Assembly: GCA_947462335.1 (NCBI GenBank)
Contig: OX381707.1
Coordinates: 18,292,404 to 18,356,403 of the forward strand
Source: Harmothoe impar
Taxonomy: Eukaryota; Annelida; Polychaeta; Phyllodocida; Polynoidae
DNA: 64,000 nucleotides
Direction: 5' to 3'
Shown: piece after piece, positions 10,554 to 23,000 of the stretch
How the letters are laid out: each line of letters starts with the position of its first letter
Numbering within the stretch: the stretch's first letter is position 1
Position numbers and translations under genes: made by a program
The notes under the pieces: model-generated
The model's database searches: none
Told to the model about the DNA's origin: nothing
Seen by the model: only the letters and a program-made list of their open reading frames with translations

Positions 10554-13088
10554 GCCCAGTGGGCACAGCACCACCTACTAAACGTTTAGTAGCCATCTTC
10601 CTGCAACGGGTGCACCGTTTACTAGCTGGCTAATTTGGTGGCTAATGCAACACCTTGCAGCACTTACTAGTTGGGTTTTTGCAGCCCTGCAAAACAAGCC
10701 CTTAGTAGTAGCTGCTTATGCAGCACCTTCTAACTGGCTAATTTGGTGGCTAATGCAACACCTTGCAGCGCTTACTAGTTGGGTTTTTGCAGCCCTGCAA
10801 AATAAGCCCTTAGTAGTAGCTGCTTATTCAGTGGTTATTAGTCACTGCAAGTGCAGCTACTATTAAGAACTGCAACTACTAGTGAACTTTTAGCTGGCTA
10901 ATTTGGTGGCTAATGCAACACCTTGCAGCACATACTAGTTGGGTTTTTGCAGCCCTGCAAAATAATCTCTTAGTAGTAGCTGCTTATGCAGTGGTTATTA
11001 GTTACTACAAATGCAGCCCTGCTAGCTGACTAATTTGGTGCCTAATGCAACACCTTGCAGCTCTTACTAGTTAGGTTTCTGCAGCCCTGCAAAATAAACC
11101 TTTGGTAGAAGCTGCATATGCAGTGGCTATTAGTCACTGCAGATAAGCTACTATCATGAGCTTCAAATACATCACTTAGTAGTTGACTACTTGGTGGTTA
11201 ATGCAACACTAGTAGTCAACCTGGGCCAAGGTGTGATTTAATGCTGTAGTATATGACCTTTAAGTTATATACTATTATACATAGAAATGGTGTCTCGATC
11301 AAATTTGGTTGTAATCTATGTTATAAATCATGCCTAAGCTTATTTAAATTTTTAACAAGTGATGTAAGTTCTATGTTTAAATATTTAGCACATTTTGGTA
11401 CACACATGACTAGTATATGTCATTAATATAATGATATCAAAAAGTTCAAATAGTATAAAAGTTCAAAAAAGGAATACTGCTGCCACCTACTGGCAACTAA
11501 TTCGTGCCTCAGCAACACATAATAAGCCTTTATTATGCAGCAGCTAGTAAGCCCTGCAATAGCTGCCCTTAATAGTCAGTGCTTCTGCAGCCCTGCATTT
11601 TGCAGCTACTAATAAGAGCTTATTAGCCACTGCAAAAGCAACAGTTATTAGCCTATGTTAAGTAACAGTGGTCTGGTGAATTCAAAAGCTATTTAACTCA
11701 TCGAATCTTGTTGACTATGTGATTTTTATTGATTAAAAAACTCAAAAACTCAAAAAAGTATTTGAAGAGATTAAAAATGGTGTCACATGCATTGATTCTA
11801 TTACATTAATCAGGGATATCTAGGTCTGTGGAAATTGCTATGCATAACATAATGTTTGCAGCCCTGGGTGGATGTTTAAGGAAAATCACCAATTAACCCA
11901 AATCCTGAGGAATATCCTGCTCATGATTTAACACATATCTTATTAGGCACCACATGGACTGATAGATTTTAATATTTAGACACCCATTCAAGTTATAATC
12001 CTCATTTTCAGTTGTCTATGGGGATTAACACTAACTTGAGATTATGTGTATTTTGTGAAATATCTAGACAGCAATAGCTGTTGGTCATATGAAATATAGA
12101 ATACTGGAGGGATAAAGCATGATATGACTATGTCTCATTGAAAAATATTGTGTGGCTTCTGTGCATTCAGGAGAAAACAATGAGTGATAATAGGGGATAT
12201 TGAAAGCACATGGTCTTCAGCAGCCCTGCATTTGCAGCGACTAATAAGAGCTGCTGTGCACCATTTACTAGCCACTGCAAGAGCTATAATTAGGCAACAG
12301 TTAATAAGCCTTTCTTATGCAGTAACTAGTAAGCCCTGCATTTGCAGCCCTTAATATTCAGTGCTTCAGCAGCCCTGCATCGGCAGCTACTAATAATAGT
12401 TGCTTTACATCGGCTACTATGTACTGCAAATTCAGCCCTTTTTCAGCTGTGTCAGGCAACAACTAGTAGTCCCTTAAATGCAGATACTAGTTAGCCTTGC
12501 ATAAGCATCCCTTAATAGTCAGTGCATCTGCAACCCTGACTTTGCAACTACTAATAGGGGCTGCTATACACCATTTACTAGACACTGCAAATGCAGCCCT
12601 TATAAAGCTGTGTCATGGAACATCTAGTAATCACTTAAAATGCAGATACTAGTAAGCCCTGCATTAGCATCCCTTAATAATCAGTGCATCTGCAGCCCTG
12701 CATTTGCAGCTATTAAAAAGAGCTGCTATGTACCTGCTACTAAGCACTCAAATGCAGCCCTTATTAAACTGTGTCAAAAGAACAGCTAGTAAGCTCTTAA
12801 TATGTACCACCTAGTAAGCTCTCCATTAGCTGCATTTAATAGCCAGTGATTTTGCAGCCCTGAAGTTGCAGCTACTTATAAACGCTGCTCTGCTGCAACT
12901 AGTAGCAGTTGCATTTGCAGCACTGCAATGCACCAGATAGTAATAACTTAATACACACTACTCAGAATTTTGCCAATCTAGCCCAAAATGGTTGATGGTT
13001 GCATGAGTGACTAGTAAACGTTGCAACGCAACTAGTCACTCAAGCAACGACTAGTAGCTGGTGCAGCCGGATGGTGTGCCCACTGGGA
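10554..13088. mobile_element. Nested element with CAGTGGGCACA ends and internal satellite-like repeats
   Basis: It begins CCCAGTGGGCACAGCACC and ends GGTGTGCCCACTGGGA, an inverted pair, inserted inside the minisatellite foldback element. The left interior has about four tandem copies of a ~120-bp unit (containing TAATTTGGTGGCTAATGCAA and CCTTAGTAGTAGCTGC). The right interior (11,510-13,060) has many degenerate repeats of GCAGCTACTAATAAG-type words in the opposite orientation. No transposase ORF was found, so it is non-autonomous. A 100-bp element at 15,333-15,433 has similar ends. Confidence 0.6.
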
Positions 13089-13137
13089 GGTCAAAGACGT
13101 CACCCAGTCAAAGACGTTTCAATTCTCATGAGATACA
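13089..13137. repeat. Displaced right end of the minisatellite foldback element
   Basis: GGTCAAAGACGTCACCCAGTC followed by AAAGACGTTTCAATTCTCAT is the reverse complement of the left end at 10,288-10,330. It therefore completes the element that the CAGTGGGCACA-ended insertion split in two. Confidence 0.65.
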
Positions 13138-13169
13138 GCCAGATGTGTATGTATTGTGCATATTGATAC

Positions 13170-13312
13170 ATTGGTCATACAGCTTGTACAGTGCACTAGC
13201 ACTGCTCTCCAGCACATTAAATGAAGAACAGACAGGATGATGATGACATGACCTCATCGGAAGGCCCACACTTCGAAGCCAGGTACAGTGCACCAGCACT
13301 GCCCGCTGTATT
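13170..13312. repeat. Dispersed GTACAGTGCACTAGCACTGC motif, two copies
   Basis: Copies at about 13,188-13,208 and 13,284-13,304 of a quasi-palindromic 20-bp word. It recurs at least six times near 27,230-27,735 in the opposite orientation. In both places it lies on the 3' side of a minus-strand reverse-transcriptase sequence, suggesting LINE 3'-tail material. Confidence 0.45.
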
Positions 13313-13384
13313 CAACATTTATTGATGATCACTGTACCGTTTTTTAAACGGTGATGGTCACCGTCGATTTTACGAAGAATCACT

Positions 13385-13560
13385 GTTCATTCGCTAAAAA
13401 GGACATTTTCGCTGGTACTAGAATTCGCGAATTTTGGAGATTTGGCTATTTGATTCAATACTGTATAGATATTCGCTCTGTACATATTTTCGCGGATATC
13501 TAAAAATCGTGAAAATCGCGAAAATATATACAGCGCGAAAATATCTACGTTTACAGTATA
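13385..13560. mobile_element. MITE, TCGCGAAAATATG/GTTTACAGTA family, copy 2 (left end degraded)
   Basis: Contains the family words ATATTCGCTCTGTACATATT and TCGCGAAAATATATACAGCG and ends in ACGTTTACAGTATA. The left end lacks a clean TACTGTAAAC terminus. It lies beside a decayed RT fragment. Confidence 0.55.
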
Positions 13561-13615
13561 TTGAAGCTCAAGATTCTCACCTTTATTGCCTCTATCCCAT
13601 ACAAAATCAACATAA

Positions 13616-14002
13616 TCAAATGAAGTTGACCATAGTTTTATAAATAGTACAACCTGTGTCAATATCAGCATAATGTTTTATTCCAGCCAATTGCATGATC
13701 TTGTGACGGTTGTTTCTGATAGTAATACTTCTATGTTTGATAAATGTCATTTCTGGGTTCAGATTCAGGCCTAAATATTTGAAACAATCGACTTTTTCTA
13801 AATTTACACCATTAAGTGCCAAAATAGAATTATCATTTTTTTCACCATTAAAGAGCATCCACTTAGTTTTGATTTCATTAATCGTCAGGCTATTTTTCAG
13901 ACACCATGCAGAGATATTGACTAGGGCATTGTCCATCTCATGTTTACTAAACAGAGAAAAAGGCACTGCCTGACTCAGGTAAGAGCGCTGCTGGACTTTC
14001 AC
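13616..14002 (-). pseudogene. Decayed non-LTR reverse transcriptase fragment (post-YADD region)
   Basis: The minus strand reads about 128 aa that resemble the part of a LINE RT after the YADD active site: WCLKNSLTINEIKTK, then GVNLEKVDCFKYLGL and TMVNF. The catalytic YADD lies outside and no upstream RT is readable, so this is a remnant. The order matches the equivalent region of the intact RTs at 27.8-30.5 and 40.5-43.4 kb, but it is a different lineage by sequence. The direct repeats of AGTCAGGCT just upstream (13,965-14,160) are not part of the ORF. Confidence 0.7.
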
Positions 14003-14165
14003 AACAGTCAGGCTGAGCCTCCTCTGATAGTCCCATAAAGTTACTCCCTTTTGAGAGTCAGCCTGATTCTTGCATGACAGTCAGGCAAGACAAATGCAGA
14101 GTCAGGCTGACTTTCTTTCCACAGTCAGGCTATGTCTGACTTTGGAATGATGGTCAGTTAGCCTA
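13965..14165. repeat. Degenerate AGTCAGGCTGA repeats
   Basis: Around eight or nine variants of AGTCAGGCT/AGTCAGCCTGA occur in 200 bp on both strands. The spacing is irregular, so this is not a clean tandem array. No function is inferred. Confidence 0.4.
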
Positions 14166-15104
14166 AGCCTTCTTTGTTTGCTACCAGGTGGGGACACAAT
14201 ACAGTATTGAGATTAATGGTAGGGTATAAGACACCATTTTTGTGGATTTGGAAAGTATATACATTGAGATTCTGGGAATTACCTCTGACATATGTTGGTA
14301 CATGTATCTCTGTGTTTTTACGTACCCAGTGTGGATGTTGAATATGTCTATTGCACATGGTAGATCTCATATATCTGATCTCACAAAAAATAATTTTCCA
14401 TTCCAAATCTTATACCTATGCTTATTAGCACAAAAGAACGAAATATCCTATTTTCTGGTAGTAGTCTAAACAGTCCTTAGCAGTGACCTCATTAAAAATT
14501 CGAAATGGCAGCCACTTATCTTTTCACACATAGTAAATTCAAATTCTCCGACCTTAGAAACATATATTTTGAACCTTCATTTGTATCTCTATGTTGATTA
14601 GAACCAGAGATATGTTATTTCATGCATTTTAACAACCTTTTGGTAGCCATTTTGAATTTTAGGCTATCCTTTGAAACTTCAAAACTAAAAGACATGTTCT
14701 ATTGGAGAGATCTGTTCATGCTGATGTTAATAGAGTCATCATATATACATGTGTGAATATGATGATTTGTTCCATTTTCATAGCTGTTTTCCTGTTTGAC
14801 CTGGTTTAGTGGCGGCCATGTTCGATTTGGGGCTCTTCCCCAGGCAGGATCGCCGGAGACAATTTTTTTCTGTAAAGTTCATAATCATATCAAAGAGGTG
14901 AAAACCACTGAGAAACCTTTTCTTGCAATTTTGTTGACATACATTATTTTGTTTACTGGACTACATCCCTCACATGCATGGAGGTGTGACTGGTTTCGTA
15001 AGATGGTCCTTCATGGGAATCTGGCTATCTGTTCAGGGTAATAGATGAGGCCACACAGTGATAGCAGCCTCCATCTTATTACCAACATGGCAGATAGCAC
15101 GGTG
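14166..15104. other. Intergenic region upstream of the SOUL gene
   Basis: AT-rich sequence with several GCGGCCATCTTG/GGCAGCCA-type words like those at 320 and 630. No exon is supported. The last part near 15,050-15,100 forms the proximal promoter of the SOUL gene. Confidence 0.5.
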
Positions 15105-15112
15105 TATATAAA
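15105..15112 (+). promoter_or_regulatory. TATA box of the SOUL/HEBP-like gene
   Basis: TATATAAA stands about 56-63 bp upstream of a GTAAGC donor that ends a putative 5' non-coding exon (transcription start expected near 15,135-15,140, exon end 15,168). CCAG|GTAAGC at 15,165 pairs with the CACACCAG acceptor at 15,770, 10 bp before the ATG. Confidence 0.6.
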
Positions 15113-15136
15113 TTGGTGCGCTACAGCACAAACCAA

Positions 15137-15168
15137 ACAACCCATCACCACTACTGCTATTACACCAG
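15137..15168 (+). other. Putative 5' non-coding exon of the SOUL gene
   Basis: Short leader containing CAACCCATCACCACTACTG-like sequence, ending TACACCAG|GTAAGC. The intron to 15,770 is about 600 bp and contains a small CAGTGGG-ended element (15,333-15,433). The start is estimated from TATA spacing, not observed. Confidence 0.5.
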
Positions 15169-15332
15169 GTAAGCAGGGCTATACCAGTATATGCTCATAA
15201 GTAAAGATTATTTGTATCGAATTCAACTCATGACTGTTGATTACTAATGCTCTTTTTTGCCTAATACTGACACATGTTGAAAATAAACTCATTTCATTCT
15301 TTGGCTTGCTGTGAATGGCTGAGTCAGTAACC

Positions 15333-15433
15333 CAGTGGGCACATAACATTGAATCAACATTGATAAATGGTTGTCAATGTTGATTCAATGTCAATGCAAT
15401 GTTTATTCAACATTGAACTAAATTTTGTGACCA
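15333..15433. mobile_element. Short CAGTGGGCACA-ended MITE in the SOUL 5' intron
   Basis: Begins CCCAGTGGGCACATAACATT and ends GTGACCACTGGGA. The 80-bp interior is a set of overlapping ATTGAATCAACATTG inverted words. It shares ends with the 2.5-kb nested element at 10,554-13,088. Confidence 0.55.
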
Positions 15434-15780
15434 CTGGGAATTGGGTACCCAGCTAGCAAAACTCATGTAAATCACATCATTTCTACATCATTTTTTTTAT
15501 TACTGCACTGGGAATTATTACACTAGGGCGAATAACAGCAGGGAATACAATATGTCTGCCATAATAGTACTAAGTGTGATCATTGTCCAACAGTGACTCT
15601 TACTGAGTGCAAAGCCAGGTAGTCGTAAAATGAAGAATATCAACAAATTTGGAGGCCATGGAGTATGGCTACACCGTACTCCATGGGGTCATGGAGTACG
15701 TAGGTCCCATAGCCTTAGCATAGAGAAGGCCATAAAATCATGTAATGAAGCATTGTCTCTCTCACACCAGGTGCTCTAAC

Positions 15781-18424
15781 ATGGCCGGATCCCACACCTA
15801 CCTTCTGCTGTTGGCCCTCTCCAGCCTGACCTGTGTTTTCTGTGAGTGGAAGGCCCCCAAGTTCTGTAACGGTTTAGAATGTCCACGCTACACTGTCATA
15901 AAGACAACTAAAGTAAGTAGATACCGTTCAATTACTATCCCCTACAGCAGCTGTATTGGGGGATGGGAGGGTGGGAAGGTGAGAAGTGTTTGGAGGCGTT
16001 GGCTTGCAGCGAATGGCTAGGGGAGTGATCATTTCTTATCAACAGGAGGGGGGTTGTGGGTTTGGGGGGACCAAAAAAAGTTCAATGTAGTATTTTCTCA
16101 TGTTACGCTTGACGTTAGAAATGTACATTAGATGTAAGGTCTTTTTGACACCTGTGTGTATCTAGTGAGTGTCACCCTATGCATTTGAATATAACATGAA
16201 AGATAAAAAGAATTAGTAGACTTATTATTGATGCTTCGCAACATAGAATTTAACATAGTGTATGAGCAATATTATTTTTAACCATCTCTTTCATCCCCCA
16301 CCATCCCCTCCATATGTAACATCATAAATACTTGTTTTATTCTTCCTGTTGTGTACAGTCAACTCCCTCTAATGTGGCCACCCTTGGGACTATGAAAAAG
16401 TGGCCGCTTTGGTGGGGTGGCTGCATTAGAGGGGTCATTTTCTGTACATTGTAGTATGTCTGGGACTATGGAAAGTGTCTGCATTAGAGGGATTGGCTGC
16501 ACTGGAGGGGTGGCCGTTAAGAGGGAGTTGACTGTATATGGCTAAATATAGTATAATGATATATGCAAGAAAGTTCTTATTTCTAAGGAAAACCCAATGT
16601 GTTCTTGCTTCTAAAAGACTCACAGCAATCAGTTGATAGCTATATTAATGAGTAGATAGTGTTATTTAGTATGCCTAACCTTCCACTGACAAATGAGACT
16701 ATAGGTATGTAAGAACCATCTCTGATTCTACCTCTGTATTTATTGTATTATAGGATTATGAGGTGAGGAGCTATGCGGCCAGTAACTGGGTGGCCACCAT
16801 GGAGGAGGGTATCGACTTCTCCATGGTGCGTGGACTCATGTTCCGCAAACTCTTCGCGTACATCACAGGCACCAACGAGGGAAGTAAGTAAAAAGCTTGA
16901 TGTGGAATTTTGGTGCACATTAAAAAGGTTTTCTTGATAGATAAATTTCTAAAAATTTAGATTCATGTACAATGCATACAGAAAGTTCTTATCACAAGCT
17001 ATATATTTTGAATCCCTCTTCTAGGAGGGGGCTCCTCTCGTGGGGTGGGAGGAGGGGGAACAGTGAGGTCCTTGCAAAGAAATCATTATCATATTTTATC
17101 AATGCTCCCCCTGTTATACGGAAATACAACTCACTAAGTGGAATTTCAACAGTACTGAAATCGTAGAAACTTTTGAGCATACATATTTTTGCAATTTGGC
17201 TATAAAGTACAATTTCGCGCAGATTTAGATTCACGATTTTTTGTAATATAGTAGTTATATAGCTACACTGGACAAATATTCATGCTGTACACATTTTCGT
17301 GAAATTTTGATTCCCGCAAAAATAAGCTCAGCTCGAAAATAAGATACGTATACAGTGATATAGAATAGAGTTTGATTTAACTTCTTTGAATTTATATACA
17401 AATAACTGATTGATTGCATTTAACATGTCTAATTGAACAGACCGTAAGGTGGACATGACCGCCCCAGTTCTGGCAAAGATAGTGCCCGGTCCAGGACCCG
17501 CCTGCCCCAACAACTTCACCATGGGATTCTACATTGCGCCTGAGATCACGTCTCCACCGACACCATCTGACGCTACCGTCAAGGTGATCACCCTGCCCGC
17601 ACAGACTGTATACGTCAGGTACTGTAATCCTTCTGTACATAGAGGTCCTAGGATAAGGCTAATTCAGCCATCTTACCATCATAATTATGTCAGTTTTGAG
17701 GTCATAACAGTATTTATCACTTGTATGGCTTGCGCTTGTGAAATTGTGATAAATCTCACCATAGGCATGTGACACAATGTTTGCTGCCACCTGGTGTCTC
17801 ATGAGTGCATTAGTATCAGGTCGCAGTGCCACCTGCTGTCTAATAGGTGAAGTGGATTGTTATTGTAACTTTTTTTTTTAAATGTCAACCAACCAATTTT
17901 ATTACTGTCCCTATTCATAAAGCAATGGATTTGGCAACGTACATCAGCAGATTAGCATTTTCTATGATTTAAAAAAACTGGTCATATGGCTAACAAATAA
18001 GACCTTTATAGGGTTCCGTCTCGTCACGTGATCACCTACTTCTGGGCCCTTGTGGGCTCCCCCGATTATCGACTGCAGGTAAGGGTCGTCAGAGGTCCAG
18101 CCGCACACCCCTGTCAAAAAGAATTCAAGTGCCCCCCCGGGATTTGGGCCCACTGAGATGTGGGTATTTTTAGTAAGCAGCAGCGAAAAACTGCGACAAC
18201 ATTTTATCGCTCGGTGCCCTATTAGTTACATTGCTGTACCTCTGTCCTGCAGGTCCTTCTCTGGCTATGCTAGGATTGAGCAGTACTTGGAGGCTGTGGT
18301 AGCACTGGAGAGGGCCCTCCCCGCTGGCACCAAGTTCGACAAGACCCACTTCTACAGAGCCGGATACGACTCACCCTTCAAACCTTTTGACAGGCACAAC
18401 GAGGTCTGGCTAACTGCTCTATAA
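15781..18424 (+). CDS. Secreted SOUL/HEBP-family heme-binding protein
   Basis: Coding exons are 15781-15912, 16754-16883, 17441-17618 and 18253-18424, joined at GTAAGT/GTACTG donors and TATAG, ACAG and GCAG acceptors with consistent phases 0, 1 and 2. The spliced product is about 203 aa. Residues 1-20 are a signal peptide (SHTYLLLLALSSLTCVFC). The SOUL fold follows: CPRYTVIKTTK|DYEVRSY near 35-50, NWVATMEE, then FRKLFAYITGTNE, a basic/Pro-rich loop, the VYVRSFSGYAR strand and a C-terminal FYRAGYDSPFKPFDRHNEVW motif typical of HEBP1/2-like proteins. Family members bind heme or porphyrin through a hydrophobic cleft; the signal peptide suggests an extracellular role. The ATG at 15,781 is preferred over 15,745 because an acceptor lies between them. 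Poly(A) signal at 18,496. Confidence 0.92.
16356..16534. mobile_element. TA-flanked MITE in SOUL intron (CAGTCAACTCCCTC ends)
   Basis: Left CAGTCAACTCCCTCTAATGT and right the inverted AAGAGGGAGTTGACTG, each bordered by TA (16,354-16,355 and 16,535-16,536). The interior also repeats GCATTAGAGGG. This is a classic mariner-like MITE form; it lies in the intron before coding exon 2. Confidence 0.75.
17165..17360. mobile_element. MITE, GTTTACAGT family, degraded copy 3
   Basis: Family words ACATATTTTTGCAATTTGGC, TGTACACATTTTCGTGAAA and ACGTATACAGTGATATAG show it belongs with the 4,741 and 34,132 elements, but the ends are eroded. It sits in SOUL intron 2. Confidence 0.45.
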
Positions 18425-18495
18425 ACTACCAGTTCACTGTTAATCTAATTTTTTATCTATTTATTTATGGACATTCTAATGTCATGACAAGTATC

Positions 18496-18501
18496 AATAA
18501 A
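18496..18501 (+). terminator. Poly(A) signal of the SOUL gene
   Basis: AATAAA, 72 bp after the stop codon, followed by a T/GT-rich stretch at 18,517-18,545. Canonical position for cleavage and polyadenylation. Confidence 0.7.
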
Positions 18502-20075
18502 CTGATACATTCAACATCAACTTTAGGGTTCTTGTTCATCTGGCTGTAGACCTCAGTAGTCTGATTGTTAGAGCAAAGCGCAGACATTTATATTTATGTG
18601 CAGCCTCCAAGAAATGAATGGTTGATGGATAAGATATTTCATAAAAGGCTAATGGAGGACCCTTGGCAAGGTAGGCACTTGGAAGAACCGCACTGCAGGG
18701 CTCAAACCAGCAGTCACAGGTGGCACACTAAAATTGGCACCCTTATGAGTGCCTGTCTGAAATGACCCTATTCGTTTTTGCTCCTATTCAGCCCCTATTA
18801 GAGATAACAGAGCATGCACTAGCTTATTGGAAAGGTCTTTTAGCTGGCTATCCACTACTTATCATTGGGAATATATTTAATTGTAAGTCCTAATATGGCA
18901 ATTATCCAAATGTAAAGGTCAACTTTATCCAAGCGAATTTCATTGAAATATTCATGGCCCCTTTGTATTAACATGCGGCCCTCTTTCTACACATCAATAG
19001 TATGCTACATGTCCGTTTCCAGCCTCCTGCGTGGAATCCCAAGAGGTTTCCTGCATTCCCCTAAATTAGTCATGTTCTGTCTTGATATACCAGTGTTAAT
19101 CAGTCTGGGTATCCCTATGAAAGCCTATTGGTAAGATGTTAGATCCTAACACCAGATGTCACCGGTGAGTCATGGTTGAGACCTGATCTGTGGTTTCAAC
19201 ACCTGTGTCTGGTATCACTGTTCATTTTAATCAATAAAAGAATGTGCTATACAAGTCACATATTGTAGAATTTGGGTTTAATCAATGAGATATATATACA
19301 CAAGTAACATTGTAACATTGTGCAAGCCTGATATGTCATGTTACCTTGCAATTAAAGAGAGAACAGAGTGTCTCTAGTAGTTGGTGCCAATTTGCCACAC
19401 CAGGCTGTGTACATTTGTATAGTACCAGCTTGCTTCTGCAGCCTATGCATGTTCTGGTTGATTTCTTCACTTCTACTTAGGATACAAATGTAATTCCAAA
19501 TGTTCTGAGAGGGGGTCAATGTGCTCTATCACATGGTTACAGTCAGAATATATTGTAACCGTTTAAAAAAAATTATCCAAGTGCCTACCCTTGGGCAGTG
19601 TTATACTGCCCATATGTACAGCTGAGACAAACTACCACCTAAATATGAGCATCACTGAGTCTGTTCAGATTGGACCAGAATGGATATAACAACAATGTAA
19701 ATTACTATACAATTTACATGACAGATGCCTTTAATGACAAAGATAATTATAGAAAGATAATACAGTCATGTACAGAAACAGTCTAAACACAATAATTATG
19801 GAATGGAATTACAATTTATGGAATGGTATGATACAATGACATAACTTGTGGTGAGAACTACACCTTTAGAAGCACATTAGTCTGTTCACCTTGACCTTCC
19901 CCAGCACCAAATATATGGTGTGAGATTTATAAGCACTCACTCCACCTCCAACTTTCCCAGCACCAAATAGTATTTTCAAGATGGTATAGAGCACAACTTA
20001 TGTTTCCAATTGCATAACAAAGCATTATGCTCCACCATCCTCATAACTCATCTCATCATTCTAGGAAGGCCCTGC
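18502..20075. other. Intergenic region between convergent SOUL and beta-trefoil genes
   Basis: No supported gene. Simple AT-rich sequence; paired phrases such as CCCAGCACCAAATA occur twice near 19,905-19,970. Both flanking genes end here (convergent 3' ends). Confidence 0.5.
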
Positions 20076-23000
20076 TCAGCCAGCAGCCTTAATCATCCAT
20101 CGTTCATATTCATGGTTCTTAGCCTGTCCACATTCAATATTGGCTCCCTTTGATTGGTCGGTGCGTATCCTGAGAAGTAGTCTGTTGTCGTGTTTGTTAA
20201 TTAACGTGTTACCGTTAACCACAAATTGCTGGTGCATACTGGATGGATCGTACGGCCTTAAACAAACATCTCCTGAAACATAAGAGCAATCAACAGTTAT
20301 TGACATAAGTTAAATATAAAAATATCCCTTTATACACCAAGTATACTACACACATATAGACCCATGGGGAGTCTTTCACAACAGATACCAATTTCGGTTA
20401 CAAAGTATTGTTCCCTTCAGTAAGACGATTCCTTTTTTTAAACTTTCCTATAGATCATAGACACTACAGAAACTCCCTTCAATATACTACCCCAAATAAG
20501 CCATATTTATAGCTACCCCTTGTCTCCTCTGTTACACGCCTGCAGGAAAGTGGAGAACAATAAGCTTTAACTCTGGTTTCAATAGGTATGTTTGAGTATG
20601 TACATAATATCCTGGTTATACTACTATTCCCTTGTAATCCTCAATACATGTCATGTACAATCGTGATCATGACATCAAACTTTGGTGTGTAGAGAGGCAA
20701 GGGGCGAATTGTACGTCTAACACCCTCTACATACATTTGATCATTGAATTGTATTTATGAAAATCACCTGGTGAAAATAAATACTCTTTAAACTCAAATT
20801 CCCATATGTACAGTGGTGGTTGGCAGAGAGGAGCTTCAGTCATACTTGTGCATAACACAATTCTGATCCCTTCCTTCTATCCAGGGATAATACTAGTACT
20901 TCAGACGATTACAGTCATCCCAAGTATAAGAGCACAGCCAATAAAATTAAAATGACATAGTCCGATTTTTTTTCTATATTCTAAATCCTGCTCAAATGTG
21001 TTTCAAATGTTAGTACAATATAATATTTGGAGGATAGGGCACAATGCAATGTCATCTGTGGGCAATAAGAGCCCAATTAGAGGTTTAGATATGGCCCAAA
21101 TATATTACTTTACAGTATTTCAATGGGGAAATTACAGTGTATACTCCAAAATGAGTAAATTTAGCCATGATCTGATGATTAGTCGAATCCTGAGCTGAAT
21201 CCTAGGAAATGAGATTAAATAAAGTAGCTAGCACAAGTATGGCCATAGGGAACATTCTGGTTCATTTTTAAGAAATTGATTTCTGAGCCCTAATCATCGG
21301 ACCATGTCACTGTAAGAGCACTCTTAGAATAAATCATACTGCTCACCTTTTGATGAGTCCAGTGCAAAGTGATTCAGCTTGGAGCGAAGGACCCCAAACT
21401 TGTCCTCATACCAGAGCTGTGAGTCATCGGGCTGAGTTGTCCTTGGCTGAACCTGTACGGCTGACCCATGAGCTGCTCCCTCAGCAGTGAGCTGCTCACT
21501 GGTACTCATACTGCTGATACTCACGTACTGAGGGGGGCTGCAGGCAGACAGTGGGACATTCAGTTTACAGTATTTGACTTAACAGCCATTTTCTGGACTA
21601 GAAACACCATAAAGGTTCTTTTTATTGGCAATTTATTTTTCATAAATTTTGACTGAGATGTGTAGGATCCCGACAACACTTTCCTGCTGACCTGGGTGGC
21701 TGGGGCACGGCTCAATGACCCTATAATTATAACCTGAGTGGACTGAGATGTTTAGGATCCAACCAATACTCTCCTGCTGACCTGACTATTCAAAAGCTGC
21801 CTGATAACTCAATGCCGCCTACAAGTAGGGAGGGGAGAATAAAATTAGGTCAATGGTGGTGTATTCCTAATTATGGTAGATCTTTAGATATTACATTGGG
21901 AAGTATTCTCCTTTTTTCATTTTGCCTCTAGACCAGGTAGAACCTGAGATTTTCCTACTTGAAGATGCCACATCTGCATATTTTGCACATATAGGCTATA
22001 GTGTGAATGGATTTTGATTTGGTGATCTGAGATATATAATGTTGGTACCATTGCCAATCAACAGGGGTCACTACCGAAAGACCCACGTATGGCTAATGGG
22101 CCAGGTCAATTAGGCCAGTGGTGAAGTTATGGGGCACTAGTGTCCCCTGGTGTGGGGCACCTGAAGTATCCCTGACCAGTGACTTCCCCTAGTAAACTAC
22201 AATGTACATAGGCTGTTTTCTTGACTGGCCTAACACTCCTAATGTTTAACTGATAAGGCTAAGCACTTGGCAATTATCTATGACCTAGCTCTCTTTGGTT
22301 TTGGCAATTTCCAATATCATATTTACAAATCCCAGTACTAGTAATAGTGTATCATTGATTGGTATCTGATATATTGGGATCATACTTCAAGGGAGCAGAT
22401 TCCTATGGGAGACTAATGTTATACAGATATTTTCCAATGCTGATGGCTAAGGACTTCCCAGATAGCTAGGGCCTTGAAAACCGGGGAATGCGCACTTCAG
22501 TGCACATACTTTTAGGTACCAATACTAGTAATATGCTGAAAATAATTTTTTCATAAATGCACAGAGGTGCAATATGTGTATTATTGGTGAACATCTGCGT
22601 AATGCTATCTATTTTGGGATACATATTCTTATCATATCTCCTGGATCAGTGCACTTAAATCTCGAAATTAGAGGTAAAATTATATCATTTTAAGCAGCAT
22701 GGCCCACAAAAATGAGAAATCTCTGAGGGTCATCATATAGGTCTGGGTATCAACTGATCACAGCTCATAGCTGCCATGTGCGTGGTGCTGCCACCTGTGT
22801 ATCCTCCCCCTCCTACTACAAGTCTACCACATGAGCACCCCAGCAGCTCTCTTTATTCTATAATAATAGCATTTTTGTACCTCACTACTATTAAAATAAA
22901 TAAATCTGAAAAAAAATGAAATGGCCAATCTCTTGCACGGAACTTCATTATACCATACAAGAAAACACGGAGGAGCCACACCTACAAGTTGATTTAGGAG

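Noticed and set aside
10645..10866. 73-aa plus-strand frame with an internal repeat
   Set aside because: It translates the ~120-bp tandem repeat inside the nested element; the peptide repeat follows from the DNA repeat.
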